64,000 nt of DNA from Marivivens aquimaris (GTDB lineage Bacteria > Pseudomonadota > Alphaproteobacteria > Rhodobacterales > Rhodobacteraceae), in assembly GCF_015220045.1 (NCBI RefSeq), contig NZ_JADBGB010000001.1:1331001-1395000 (forward strand). Reading direction: 5' to 3'. The translations under genes and the position numbers were made by a program. Numbering within the stretch: the first letter of the stretch is position 1; every line of letters starts with the position of its first letter. Of this stretch, positions 9,133 to 17,171 are shown one piece after another. The notes beneath the pieces were generated by a model. That model was given only the letters and a program-made list of their open reading frames with translations. It did no database searches and was not told where the DNA came from.

Positions 9133-10554
9133 TCAGTCTTTGTAGCCTTGGTAGGCATCAAGCGCCCGCTGGCGACCTTCATCGAGGTCGATAATACGGT
9201 CGGGGTACGCGTCATCCGCCGACATGTTCCAGCGTTCGGGAATGGCGTCGAAGTATTGCAGCGCTTCCTTGGCGGGATTGCTGCGCCCTTCGGCGATCCA
9301 CGTATCGCGGTAGGTGCCGTTCTCATCGAACTTGTCGCACTGGGTCGCAGGGTTATAGATGCGGAAATATGGCGCCGCGTCGGGGCCGGAACCCGCCGTC
9401 CATTGCCATCCCAGTGCGTTCGACGCGGGGTCCCAGTCGGTCAGGCAATCTTCAAACCAGCGCATTCCGACGTCCCAGTGGGTCATCAAGTGCTTGGTCA
9501 AGTAGGACGCGACGATCATGCGCGAGCGATTGTGCATCGAGCCCGTCACCCACATCTCGCGCATGGCGGCGTCAACGAAAGGCTCGCCAGTGCGACCCTG
9601 TTTCCACGCCTTCACCTCTTTCTTGCGCTCGTCGGTGTTCCACGGAAAGTCGTTCCACTTTTCGCGCCAGTTATCGTTGGTGATGTGGGGCGTGTGGTAA
9701 ATGAGGTGATACGCAAACTCGCGCCAGACCAGTTCCTTGAGGAAATGCTCGGCCCCTGCCTTGCCTTCTTCGCGGGCGCGCTGGCCGGCGTACCAGATGG
9801 AAAGCGGAGCGATCTCGCCGTAGGTCAGGTTCTCTGACAGGCGCGAGCCCGCATCGATGGCGGGATAGTCGCGCTCTTCCTTGTATTTCTCGATGCGGTG
9901 GGCGGTAAACGACGACAGGCGGCTGCGGGCGGATGTCTCACCGACGACCTGATAGGACTTCACGATGTCCGTCGCGCGGCGCATCCCCGCGTCCAGCTTC
10001 CAATCGTCCAGCTTGTCGGACTTCGGCCAGCTATCGGGGGCAGGTATCTTCGACGGCGCAGAGAGTTGCGAGGGCAACTCGCGCCCCTTCACCGCGTTCC
10101 ACATCGGCGTGTAAACCTTGTAGAAGCCGCCGTCCTTCGTCTCCACCGTCCACGGCTCGAACAACAGGTGGCCGGAGTGGCTTTCGGCCTCGATGTCCAT
10201 GTCCTTCAGCGCCGATTTCACGTCCGTATCCCGCTCGCGGCAGGCCGGATCGTAGAGGCGAGACCAGTGCACGGCCCCTGCTCCGGTTTCCTTGATAAGG
10301 TCTTTGAGAACTTCCAGCGCGTTCCCTTTGCGCAGGATCAGCTTGCTACCCTTATCCTCCAGCGATTTCGCCAGCGCGTCGATCGACATGCCCCATCGCA
10401 TCCGTGCGGCAGCGCCCGTGGTTTCGACAATCTCGTCATTGATAAAGACCGGAATGACGGGGCCACCCGAATTGCAGGCGGCGGTCAGCGCGGGATGGTC
10501 GGAAAGGCGCAGATCGCGGCGGAACCACATAATAACGGGGCGGTTGTCGGACAT
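9133..10554 (-). CDS. phrA: deoxyribodipyrimidine photolyase (cryptochrome/photolyase family)
   Basis: 473 residues. FAD-containing enzyme that splits UV pyrimidine dimers with blue light. The N-terminal antenna domain begins VIMWFRRDLRLSDHPAL. The C-terminal FAD domain shows SRLSENLTYGEIAP, ELVWREFAYHL, the substrate-facing WVTGSMHNRSRMIVASYLTK and TDWDPASNALGWQWTAGSG, typical of class I CPD photolyases. The ATG at 10554 was chosen over an upstream in-frame extension because it carries GGAGA at a proper distance and the family N-terminus starts there. It is the first gene of a seven-gene minus-strand run. A candidate ECF-type promoter lies upstream. Confidence 0.95.
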   Translation of the reverse strand: MSDNRPVIMWFRRDLRLSDHPALTAACNSGGPVIPVFINDEIVETTGAAARMRWGMSIDALAKSLEDKGSKLILRKGNALEVLKDLIKETGAGAVHWSRLYDPACRERDTDVKSALKDMDIEAESHSGHLLFEPWTVETKDGGFYKVYTPMWNAVKGRELPSQLSAPSKIPAPDSWPKSDKLDDWKLDAGMRRATDIVKSYQVVGETSARSRLSSFTAHRIEKYKEERDYPAIDAGSRLSENLTYGEIAPLSIWYAGQRAREEGKAGAEHFLKELVWREFAYHLIYHTPHITNDNWREKWNDFPWNTDERKKEVKAWKQGRTGEPFVDAAMREMWVTGSMHNRSRMIVASYLTKHLMTHWDVGMRWFEDCLTDWDPASNALGWQWTAGSGPDAAPYFRIYNPATQCDKFDENGTYRDTWIAEGRSNPAKEALQYFDAIPERWNMSADDAYPDRIIDLDEGRQRALDAYQGYKD

Positions 10555-10610
10555 AAGGTCTCCGGTCGAAGGAATACCGCACAAACTGTGGCGCTGCGGC
10601 GTTTTGACAA

Positions 10611-10639
10611 GAATACGCACACCCAGCAGCCTTGGATCG
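10611..10639 (-). promoter_or_regulatory. candidate RpoE (ECF)-type promoter of the phrA operon
   Basis: On the minus strand CGATCC (10639 to 10634) is followed after 18 bases by TATTC (10615 to 10611), 56 bases upstream of the phrA ATG. The -35 resembles the TGATCC element of Rhodobacter RpoE promoters, and phrA and cfa are known members of that regulon in Rhodobacter. One -35 mismatch and a weak -10 leave this as a prediction. Confidence 0.4.
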
Positions 10640-10683
10640 GCCAAGACCGTAAATTTCCACAACTTTCTTTTGCCGCTCACCCC

Positions 10684-10712
10684 TTGAGCGTTCCCCCTCC
10701 GTCCACTATATC
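10684..10712 (+). promoter_or_regulatory. candidate sigma-70 promoter of ssrA
   Basis: TTGAGC (10684 to 10689), a 17-base spacer and TATATC (10707 to 10712) lie immediately upstream of the presumed 5' end of the tmRNA precursor, predicting a start near 10718 to 10720. The spacing is ideal for the housekeeping sigma factor. Confidence 0.5.
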
Positions 10713-10717
10713 TGTCC

Positions 10718-11035
10718 TGTCGCTTCGGCGACTATGGACATAAACGCGCTCGTAATAAGCGGATCGGACCCGGGGGCGGTACCCGGCGGCTCCACCATAC
10801 ATCCTTCATTTGGGGATCATGGGGCCGAAATAGGATCGACGAACGTCTAAAGGGGTTTGCTTTGTCCCGGTGAGATACCACCGTTATCGGTTCAAACAGT
10901 ATAGTTGCAAATGACAACCGTGCTCCGGTAGCTCTCGCTGCGTAAGCAGTGCGAAACACCGAAAATTAAGCCCTTGCGCCTAGCAGCGTAAGGCGGGGTT
11001 CGGAGGTACCTGGCAACAGAAACCTCCACTTCCTC
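10718..11035 (+). ncRNA. ssrA: tmRNA, circularly permuted two-piece type
   Basis: The acceptor piece comes first and ends CGGCTCCACCA at 10797. A short intervening segment follows, and the coding piece starts GGGGCCG at 10821. GGGGCCG and CGGCTCC pair over seven base pairs including the G3:U70 wobble that marks alanine charging. The tag frame, 10907 to 10945, reads ANDNRAPVALAA and then TAA, a typical alphaproteobacterial proteolysis tag ending in LAA-like AA. The T loop (GGCGGTA between CCGGG and CCCGG) is not the canonical tRNA sequence. tmRNA rescues stalled ribosomes and tags the product for ClpXP. Outer ends are approximate; a GGAGGT/ACCTCC hairpin lies at 11002 to 11027. Confidence 0.93.
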
Positions 11036-11191
11036 CCCCCTTATAGAACGCCCGATATCCGCAAATGCGGTTGCAGTGCGCGTGACATTCGGCATATTCG
11101 CCGCGACGGGCTTTTGGGCTTTGTGAGGTTTCACTTTCCTCCCATTCCGAATCCCGTATGCTGGAAGAAAGACAAGCCGAAAGGACAGACC

Positions 11192-11665
11192 GTGAGCCGC
11201 TCTATCGACTACGGAAACCTCATGCACGACGCGATGCGTGGCCTCATCCAGAAGGTCCTCACCCGCGTTTCCAAAGAGGGTCTGCCTGGCAAGCACCACT
11301 TCTTCATCACCTTCGACACCCAGCACCCCGACGCCGAACTGGCCGACTGGCTTTCGGACCGTTATCCGGGCGAGATGACTATCGTGCTCGAACACTGGTT
11401 CGACGGTCTTGAAGTCACTGACGAAGGGTTCTCGGTCATCCTGAACTTCGGTGACAAGCCCGAGCCGCTTTACATCCCTTACGACGCGATCCGCACCTTC
11501 GTGGACCCGTCGGTCGAATTCGGCCTGCGTTTCGAAACGCACACCGACGATGATGACGGCGACGACGATGATGACGACGAAGCGCCGATGGAAATCGTCG
11601 AAGACGACGAGGACGCACCGCGCAAGGAAGCCGAGATCGTCTCGCTCGACAAGTTCCGCAAATAA
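11192..11665 (+). CDS. sspB: SspB family ClpXP adaptor
   Basis: 157 residues. Alphaproteobacterial SspB (DUF/PF04386 family): the N-terminal substrate-binding domain includes MRGLIQKVLTRVSKEGLPG, HHFFITFDTQHPDAEL and MTIVLEHWFDGL. An acidic linker (DDDDGDDDDDDE) leads to a short basic C-terminal ClpX-docking tail, EIVSLDKFRK. SspB tethers ssrA-tagged proteins to ClpXP. I take the GTG at 11192, which has AAAGGA just upstream and starts SRSIDYGNLMHDAM; the longer in-frame ATG start lacks support. It lies about 160 bases after the tmRNA gene that makes its ligand tag. Confidence 0.92.
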   Translation: MSRSIDYGNLMHDAMRGLIQKVLTRVSKEGLPGKHHFFITFDTQHPDAELADWLSDRYPGEMTIVLEHWFDGLEVTDEGFSVILNFGDKPEPLYIPYDAIRTFVDPSVEFGLRFETHTDDDDGDDDDDDEAPMEIVEDDEDAPRKEAEIVSLDKFRK

Positions 11666-11710
11666 GCGCCTGAACCTGCACATTTGTTAGCGTTAAAGCG
11701 CGGTATCCCA

Positions 11711-11720
11711 CGGTATACCG
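11711..11720. promoter_or_regulatory. palindrome CGGTATACCG upstream of fumC
   Basis: A perfect 10-bp palindrome, with further GGTAT copies on both sides (11702 and about 11734), lies in the 113-base gap between sspB and fumC. It could be an operator for fumC; no regulator is identified. Confidence 0.25.
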
Positions 11721-11778
11721 TATTGCTTTCGGTTGGGTATGGGGTATGACAGGGCAACCCTTTGTTGAGGAGAGCCCT

Positions 11779-13173
11779 ATGACCGCGACCCGCACCGAAA
11801 CCGACAGCTTCGGCCCGCTCGAAGTTCCTGCCGACAAGTACTGGGGTGCACAAACCCAGCGTTCCATCATCAACTTCCCCATCGGCTGGGAAAAGCAGCC
11901 CGTGCCGATCATTCGCGCGCTCGGCGTTGTGAAAAAAGCCTGCGCCATGGCGAACAAGGAACTCGGCACCATGGACGCCGAGATCGCTGACGCCATCATC
12001 GCCGCCGCTGGCGAAGTCATCGACGGCAAGTTCGACGACAACTTCCCGCTGGTCGTCTGGCAGACCGGTTCGGGCACCCAATCGAACATGAACGCGAACG
12101 AGGTGATCTCGAACCGCGCGATCGAAATGCTCGGCGGCGAGATGGGTTCGAAAAAGCCCGTCCACCCGAACGATCACTGCAACATGGGCCAGTCGTCTAA
12201 CGACACCTTCCCGACCGCGATGCACGTCGGCATCGCCATGCAGGCGCGTGACGTCCTGCTGCCGGGTCTGCGCAAGCTGCTTGCCGCTCTCGAAGCCAAG
12301 CAGGAAGAGTTCAAGGACATCATCAAGATCGGCCGCACCCACACGCAGGACGCCACCCCGCTCACGCTGGGTCAGGAGTTCTCGGGTTACGCGCATCAGG
12401 TCCGCAAGGGCATCGAACGCGTCGAAGCCTGCCTCGGTGACATCTACGAACTGGCGCAGGGCGGCACGGCTGTCGGCACCGGTCTGAACACCAAAAAAGG
12501 CTGGGCCGAGATAGTCGCGGGCAACATGGCCGAAATCACCGGCCTGCCCTTCGTCACCGCGCCGAACAAGTTCGAAGCACTGGCCGCGCACGACGCGATG
12601 GTCATGCTCTCGGGCGCGCTCAAGACCGTTGCCGGTTCGCTGTTCAAGATCGCCAACGACATGCGTCTGCTCGGCTCCGGCCCGCGTTCGGGTCTGGGCG
12701 AGCTGATCCTGCCCGAAAACGAGCCGGGTTCGTCGATCATGCCGGGTAAAGTGAACCCGACCCAGGCCGAAGCCCTGACCATGGTCTGCGCGCACGTCAT
12801 GGGCAACGACGCGGCTGTCGGCTTCGCTGGCTCTCAGGGTCACTTCGAACTCAACGTCTACAACCCGATGATGTCCTACAACGTGCTGCAATCCATGCAG
12901 CTCCTGGGCGACTCGGCTTCGGCCTTCACCGACAACATGGTCGTCGGCACCCAAGCCAACACCGCCCGCATTGAAAAGCTGATGAAAGAGTCGCTGATGC
13001 TGGTCACCGCGCTGGCCCCGACCATCGGCTACGACAACGCCACCAAGGTCGCCAAGACCGCGCACAAGAACGGCACCACCCTTCGCGAAGAAGCCATCGC
13101 GCTCGGCTTTGTTGACGGCGAAACCTTCGACCGCATCGTGCGCCCCGAAGACATGGTCGGCCCGAAGGACTGA
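11779..13173 (+). CDS. fumC: class II fumarate hydratase
   Basis: 464 residues, the usual FumC length. Oxygen-stable, iron-free enzyme interconverting fumarate and malate in the TCA cycle; homotetramer. Visible: [76 protein letters not shown] and the family signature [13 protein letters not shown] with the catalytic serine loop. The ATG at 11779 is preceded by GAGGAGAG; the upstream in-frame ATG at 11746 is rejected. Plausibly transcribed from its own promoter in the gap after sspB. A terminator follows. Confidence 0.97.
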   Translation: MTATRTETDSFGPLEVPADKYWGAQTQRSIINFPIGWEKQPVPIIRALGVVKKACAMANKELGTMDAEIADAIIAAAGEVIDGKFDDNFPLVVWQTGSGTQSNMNANEVISNRAIEMLGGEMGSKKPVHPNDHCNMGQSSNDTFPTAMHVGIAMQARDVLLPGLRKLLAALEAKQEEFKDIIKIGRTHTQDATPLTLGQEFSGYAHQVRKGIERVEACLGDIYELAQGGTAVGTGLNTKKGWAEIVAGNMAEITGLPFVTAPNKFEALAAHDAMVMLSGALKTVAGSLFKIANDMRLLGSGPRSGLGELILPENEPGSSIMPGKVNPTQAEALTMVCAHVMGNDAAVGFAGSQGHFELNVYNPMMSYNVLQSMQLLGDSASAFTDNMVVGTQANTARIEKLMKESLMLVTALAPTIGYDNATKVAKTAHKNGTTLREEAIALGFVDGETFDRIVRPEDMVGPKD

Positions 13174-13194
13174 TCCCGTCTGTGAGAAAATGCA

Positions 13195-13226
13195 AAGGCC
13201 GCCCCGCAACGGGCGGTCTTTTTCTT
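13195..13226 (+). terminator. rho-independent terminator after fumC
   Basis: Inverted repeat AAGGCCGCCC / GGGCGGTCTT with a short loop and a T-rich tail (TTTTTCTTT) on the plus strand, between the fumC stop and the DUF4169 gene. Confidence 0.85.
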
Positions 13227-13253
13227 TGCGCGGAGCAGGCGTAAGGTCGCGCC

Positions 13254-13433
13254 ATGGCAGATGTTGTGAACCTCAACCGTTTCCGCAAGCAAAAGCAAAA
13301 GGCCGACGCCAAGCGTCAGGCCGACCAGAACGCCGTGAAGTTCGGACGCTCTAAGGCCGAGCGCGAGCGTGAGGACGCGATTACGGAGCTGGCCAAAAAG
13401 CGCCTCAACGAGTTGAAACGGGACGACGAATGA
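13254..13433 (+). CDS. DUF4169 family small basic protein
   Basis: 59 residues starting MADVVNLNRFRKQKQKADAK and rich in Lys, Arg and Glu, matching the DUF4169 family, a short highly charged protein of Rhodobacterales with no known function. The gene overlaps the next ATG by four bases (ATGA). The pair is conserved as neighbours in the group, to my knowledge. Predicted to be helical and cytoplasmic. Confidence 0.82.
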   Translation: MADVVNLNRFRKQKQKADAKRQADQNAVKFGRSKAEREREDAITELAKKRLNELKRDDE

Positions 13434-13651
13434 CGACCCGCCCCGTCAAACACTCGGTCACACTGCACGGCCACCGCACGTCAATTTCGCTGGAGCCCGA
13501 GTTCTGGGACGCCTTCCGCGCCGCGGCGAAGGAAGACGGCAAGGGCCTGAACGAGCTGACGGCAGAGATTGACGAAACGCGCGGCGACGTGGGTCTAGGC
13601 TCCGCGATCCGCGTCTACATCCTGACACGGCTGCAAGCCAAACTCGCCTAG
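13430..13651 (+). CDS. ribbon-helix-helix domain protein
   Basis: 73 residues. KHSVTLHGHRTSISLEPEFW is a ribbon-helix-helix beta strand and first helix (RHH_4 type), followed by FRAAAKEDGKGLNELTAEID and a C-terminal helix SAIRVYILTRLQ. Such small dimers bind DNA, but many in this family have no known target. It overlaps the DUF4169 gene, so the two are co-translated. Its 3' end overlaps the end of the convergent P450 gene by four bases. Confidence 0.82.
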   Translation: MTTRPVKHSVTLHGHRTSISLEPEFWDAFRAAAKEDGKGLNELTAEIDETRGDVGLGSAIRVYILTRLQAKLA

Positions 13652-15000
13652 CGCGGCGTAATCATCAGCCAGATCCCGTTGGCGGAGCGCACGGTCAGAT
13701 GCGCTTCGGGGATCGGTGTGCGACCCGGCGCTGGTTCGAACCGGAACTTTCGCACCAGCATCGCGAGCAATAGCGGCCCCTCGACCATTGCAAAACCCGC
13801 TCCCGTACAGACCCGCGCACCGGACGAGAACGGGATGAAAGCCTCGCGCATACAGGCTTTTCCGTTTTCGGTGTGCCATCGCGCGGGGTCGAAATCGTCG
13901 GGCTTTTCCCAGAGCCGTTCGTGCCGATGCAGGTGCCACGGCGACAGCACAACCTGCGCGCCTTCCTTCACGGGGCGGTCACGGAACGTCTCGGGACAGG
14001 TGGTTTCGCGCACCATCATCGGTACCGGCGGATAGAGCCGCAGCCCCTCGCGGAACACATCGCGGGCCGTTTTCAGCTTTGACAGCTGCGAGAAATCGTC
14101 CGTCAAATCAGCGGCTTCGGCGGCGATCTTGTCCTGCCACTCGGGGTGCGTCGCGAGCAGATAGAGCGTCCAAGCAAGCGCAGAGGCACTGGTTTCATGC
14201 CCCGCGAGGAAGAAGATCGCGACCTGATCGACCATCTCCTCCACGCTGAACTTCTCGCCCGTCTGCGGGTCAGTGGTCGTCATGATCTTGGTCGCGAGGT
14301 CGTCTGGCGCGGTGCCTGCCTTGATCTCAGTTAGACGCTCGGCGGTCAGCGAGCTGATGAGTTGCCGGATCACCTTGGCCGTCCGTTTTGTCTCTCGCCG
14401 GAAAAACCGCGGCATCCAACGCGGACCGGGGACAAATGCGGCAAGGTTCAGGATCGGCATCGTCCGCTGATGCAGACGGAATTCGTGGAACACGCGCGCG
14501 GCGGTGTTGTGTTCGATCGGGATCGAAAACAGCGTGCGAAAGATCACATCGGCGGCGGCGTGGCTCGCCTCCTGCTCGAACTCGATCGGCTCGCCGTTGG
14601 CATAGTGCTCCACCCGCGCCACCATCGCCTCGCCCGCCGCCCACATCGCGGGGAAGGTATCGCGCAGGCGCCCGCCCTCGAACGCGGGGTCGATAATGAG
14701 GCGCTGGCGTTTCCACGTCTCGCCATTGGTCAGGAACACCGAGTTGCCGAGCAGCGGACGCAGGCCAGCACCCACACGGTCCGACTTCGGGAAATCGTCT
14801 GGCCGCTCATTCAGCACCAGCCGCACCAGCGCGGGGTCGTTGCACATGTAGCTGCGGAAAAACGGTGTTTTAAACTCCGCCATCCAAGCACGATAAAGCC
14901 GCGCTGGCTGGGCGCTCAGGATGTCCTGTCGGAACAGCCGCACATAGCGGCGGAGGCTGACCTTATCGGGCCGCGCCTCTGGTTTCGGCGGCTTCGTCAT
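13648..15000 (-). CDS. cytochrome P450
   Basis: 450 residues. Heme-thiolate monooxygenase. The heme loop FIPFSSGARVCTGAGFAMVE contains the axial cysteine; the K-helix ExxR is in FREGLRLYPPVPMMVRET; the I-helix oxygen-binding motif is FFLAGHETSASALAW. No transmembrane anchor, so soluble; needs external electron-transfer partners not seen here. The sequence resembles CYP groups acting on fatty acids or steroids, but the substrate cannot be assigned. It overlaps the upstream membrane hydrolase gene by four bases (ATGA), suggesting joint lipid-related metabolism. Confidence 0.95.
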   Translation of the reverse strand: MTKPPKPEARPDKVSLRRYVRLFRQDILSAQPARLYRAWMAEFKTPFFRSYMCNDPALVRLVLNERPDDFPKSDRVGAGLRPLLGNSVFLTNGETWKRQRLIIDPAFEGGRLRDTFPAMWAAGEAMVARVEHYANGEPIEFEQEASHAAADVIFRTLFSIPIEHNTAARVFHEFRLHQRTMPILNLAAFVPGPRWMPRFFRRETKRTAKVIRQLISSLTAERLTEIKAGTAPDDLATKIMTTTDPQTGEKFSVEEMVDQVAIFFLAGHETSASALAWTLYLLATHPEWQDKIAAEAADLTDDFSQLSKLKTARDVFREGLRLYPPVPMMVRETTCPETFRDRPVKEGAQVVLSPWHLHRHERLWEKPDDFDPARWHTENGKACMREAFIPFSSGARVCTGAGFAMVEGPLLLAMLVRKFRFEPAPGRTPIPEAHLTVRSANGIWLMITPR

Positions 15001-16211
15001 GCGCGGACCGAGGTGAATTTGTTCACCGGCTTGGTCATGCGGCTGCGCGAATGGGTGCGCTCGGCGTAGCGATCACCCAAGGCCACTGGCCCCGCTGTGA
15101 TCCGGAAATAGTCGTAGTCCTTTGGTCGGTCGAAGGCGCAAAGGTACTGGAAATGCAGACGGAAGAACCGCCAGCGCAGTTCCTTCCACCGTTCGGGCGA
15201 AAGGGTCTGCGTGAAGGACGCCGAGATCACCAGCGGCCAATTCTGCGCCTCCGTCGCCACCCCGCTCACCGCCACCGGATCGCACAGCGCAAAGGCGCAG
15301 CCATCCCCCGGAGCGGTCACGTCGACCCACGTCAGTTCGTCCCGTTCGGACAGATACGCCAGATCGGCGCGGAGGCGGTCCGCTTTGGGCAGGAAACTGA
15401 CCATCGGCACGACTTGCCCGAGGCTGAGAAATGACAGGCGTTTGCCCTCAGGCACCCTGCCCGCGCGGATCAGATCGGCGAGGATGGAGACCGCGAGGTG
15501 CGCGCCCGACGAATGGCCGACCACGAGCACTTCGTCATAATCGGCGGTCAGCGCCTCTGCGATCACGTCCCCGAATGACGCCATGCGGGCTTCGAGTTCG
15601 GGCGGGTTCGCGCCGCGATAATGCGCCGAATAGGCGTAGTCGTGCATCAGGTAGTAAGCGAAGAACTTGCCGTCCTTGGCCTTGAACCAGTTCAGCAGCC
15701 GCCAGCCGAGAAACGCGCCGATGGCAAGCCCAATGATCTCGCCGAACGTCACCAGAGCGCCGACCTCCGTGCAGATCCAAACGACCAACAGCGCCAGCAA
15801 TGCCTGCACCAGCAACGCGCCTACAGGGTACAGGGCAGCGATCACAGGCCCCTTGCGGAGCTGCATGAGACGAAACAACGCACCGGTGGAAATGTAGACC
15901 CACGCGGTCTCGACCAACTGGCGGTAAGTGGCGGGGATCGACTGGCTCATGGAGCCGCGCACGATGTCGGACCAGACCAGCACATCGATGTCGGCGTGGG
16001 CCGCCTGCCCGCCCATCACCGCGTCGACCTGCCACCCGTAGGCGCCGCCAGTGGCTTTTGGTTGCAACGCGATCTCATAGCCGGAGACCTTGGCTTGCTC
16101 AGCGGATTCCTTGCGGTAAAGCTCGCGGTAGCGGCGTGGATGGATCGGGTCGTATCCGGGGATGTAGAACACCCGCCGCCGTTCGACCCTGCCCTGCCCA
16201 GTTTGCGCCAT
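14997..16211 (-). CDS. membrane-associated alpha/beta hydrolase-like protein
   Basis: 404 residues. RRVFYIPGYDPIHPRRYRELY at the start has the strand and oxyanion-like turn of alpha/beta hydrolases. VLVVGHSSGAHLAVSILADL (about 240 to 260) is a nucleophile elbow GHSSG. Between them sit two strong hydrophobic helices (VIAALYPVGALLVQALLALL and TFGEIIGLAIGAFLGW), so it is probably anchored in the inner membrane. Possibly a lipase or esterase; substrate unknown. I prefer the ATG at 16211 over the GTG at 16235. Coupled to the downstream P450 gene. Confidence 0.75.
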   Translation of the reverse strand: MAQTGQGRVERRRVFYIPGYDPIHPRRYRELYRKESAEQAKVSGYEIALQPKATGGAYGWQVDAVMGGQAAHADIDVLVWSDIVRGSMSQSIPATYRQLVETAWVYISTGALFRLMQLRKGPVIAALYPVGALLVQALLALLVVWICTEVGALVTFGEIIGLAIGAFLGWRLLNWFKAKDGKFFAYYLMHDYAYSAHYRGANPPELEARMASFGDVIAEALTADYDEVLVVGHSSGAHLAVSILADLIRAGRVPEGKRLSFLSLGQVVPMVSFLPKADRLRADLAYLSERDELTWVDVTAPGDGCAFALCDPVAVSGVATEAQNWPLVISASFTQTLSPERWKELRWRFFRLHFQYLCAFDRPKDYDYFRITAGPVALGDRYAERTHSRSRMTKPVNKFTSVRA

Positions 16212-16269
16212 TCCAGATTCCGCGTGTCTTTTCACGGACTTTAGCGGCGAAAACGGGCGAGAGTAAGAC

Positions 16270-17037
16270 TTAACCGATATTCGCGAGAACGGGGAATGTC
16301 TCCAGCAGCCAGCGGCTGAGGTCGGTGAAACGGCCCGTGAGCAGCATCAGACCGACGGTCCAGAGCAGCAGGCCCGAGATACGCTCGATCCGATCCATGT
16401 GGCGGCGCATCCATGCCATCGGCCCCTTAAGGCGCGAGAAGAACGCAGCGACCAGCAGGAACGGAATGCCGAGGCCCATGGCGTAGGCGAACAGCAGGAT
16501 CGCGCCGCGCGTCGCGGAGCTTTCGTTGGCGGCCACGGCGAGGATCGCCGACAGGATCGGGCCAAGGCACGGGGTCCAGCCGAAGGCGAAGGCGAGGCCC
16601 AGAAGGTACGCGCCAAGGATCGAACCGCCCTGATCCTTCACGTCCACGCGGGCTTCGCGCATGAATAGCGGGATGCGGATCGCGCCGACGAAATGCGCGC
16701 CGAAGAGCATAATCATGAGGCCGAAGAAGATGTTCGCTTTGTCCGAAATCTCGAAATAGAACTGCCCGACCATCGACATCGCGTAGCCGAGGAACAGGAA
16801 CACCGTCGACAGGCCGAGAACAAAGGCCACAGCGGCGACCATCACGCGACGGCGCGCGCCGGTGTCTTCGTCCATCTCGTTGACGCTGACGCCGCCCATG
16901 TAGGCGAGGTACGGCGCGGAGACAGGCAAAACGCAGGGGCTGAGGAACGACAGAAGACCCGCAAGCGCAGCAACGAGCATCGCCAGAATGAGGCTGGCAT
17001 CGACGAGCGACTGGGTCGAGGCGAAGTTTTCCATCAT
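16270..17037 (-). CDS. ccdA: cytochrome c biogenesis protein CcdA
   Basis: 255 residues with six or more hydrophobic helices. The two redox cysteines sit in LSFLSPCVLPVSAPYLAYMGG and AFGWTPCLGPILSA, the duplicated CcdA signature. CcdA carries electrons from cytoplasmic thioredoxin across the inner membrane to reduce periplasmic thiols needed for heme attachment to cytochrome c. Two adjacent ATG codons (17037 and 17034) are possible starts; AAGGGGAC precedes both. It follows the RNase E gene in the same direction but is separated from it by a terminator. Confidence 0.93.
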   Translation of the reverse strand: MMENFASTQSLVDASLILAMLVAALAGLLSFLSPCVLPVSAPYLAYMGGVSVNEMDEDTGARRRVMVAAVAFVLGLSTVFLFLGYAMSMVGQFYFEISDKANIFFGLMIMLFGAHFVGAIRIPLFMREARVDVKDQGGSILGAYLLGLAFAFGWTPCLGPILSAILAVAANESSATRGAILLFAYAMGLGIPFLLVAAFFSRLKGPMAWMRRHMDRIERISGLLLWTVGLMLLTGRFTDLSRWLLETFPVLANIG

Positions 17038-17133
17038 GTCCCCTTAAACGTTCCATCTTTTGGATAACTCAAAGCCGGAGCGAGGTCAGCCGGAAACACT
17101 GGCGCAGATCGTCACAGTTTGGCGAAGGGCTGA

Positions 17134-17164
17134 AATGAAAACGCCGCCCCGAAGGGCGGCGTTT
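17134..17164 (-). terminator. rho-independent terminator after rne
   Basis: On the minus strand an 11-bp stem (AAACGCCGCCC / GGGCGGCGTTT) with a four-base loop is followed by TTTCATTTC. It lies 7 bases after the rne stop codon. Confidence 0.85.
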
Positions 17165-17171
17165 CAAGTTC

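Noticed and set aside
10690..10704. LexA-like GTTC-N7-GTCC near the tmRNA promoter
   Set aside because: One mismatch in the core and GC-rich spacer; expected by chance and no SOS link.
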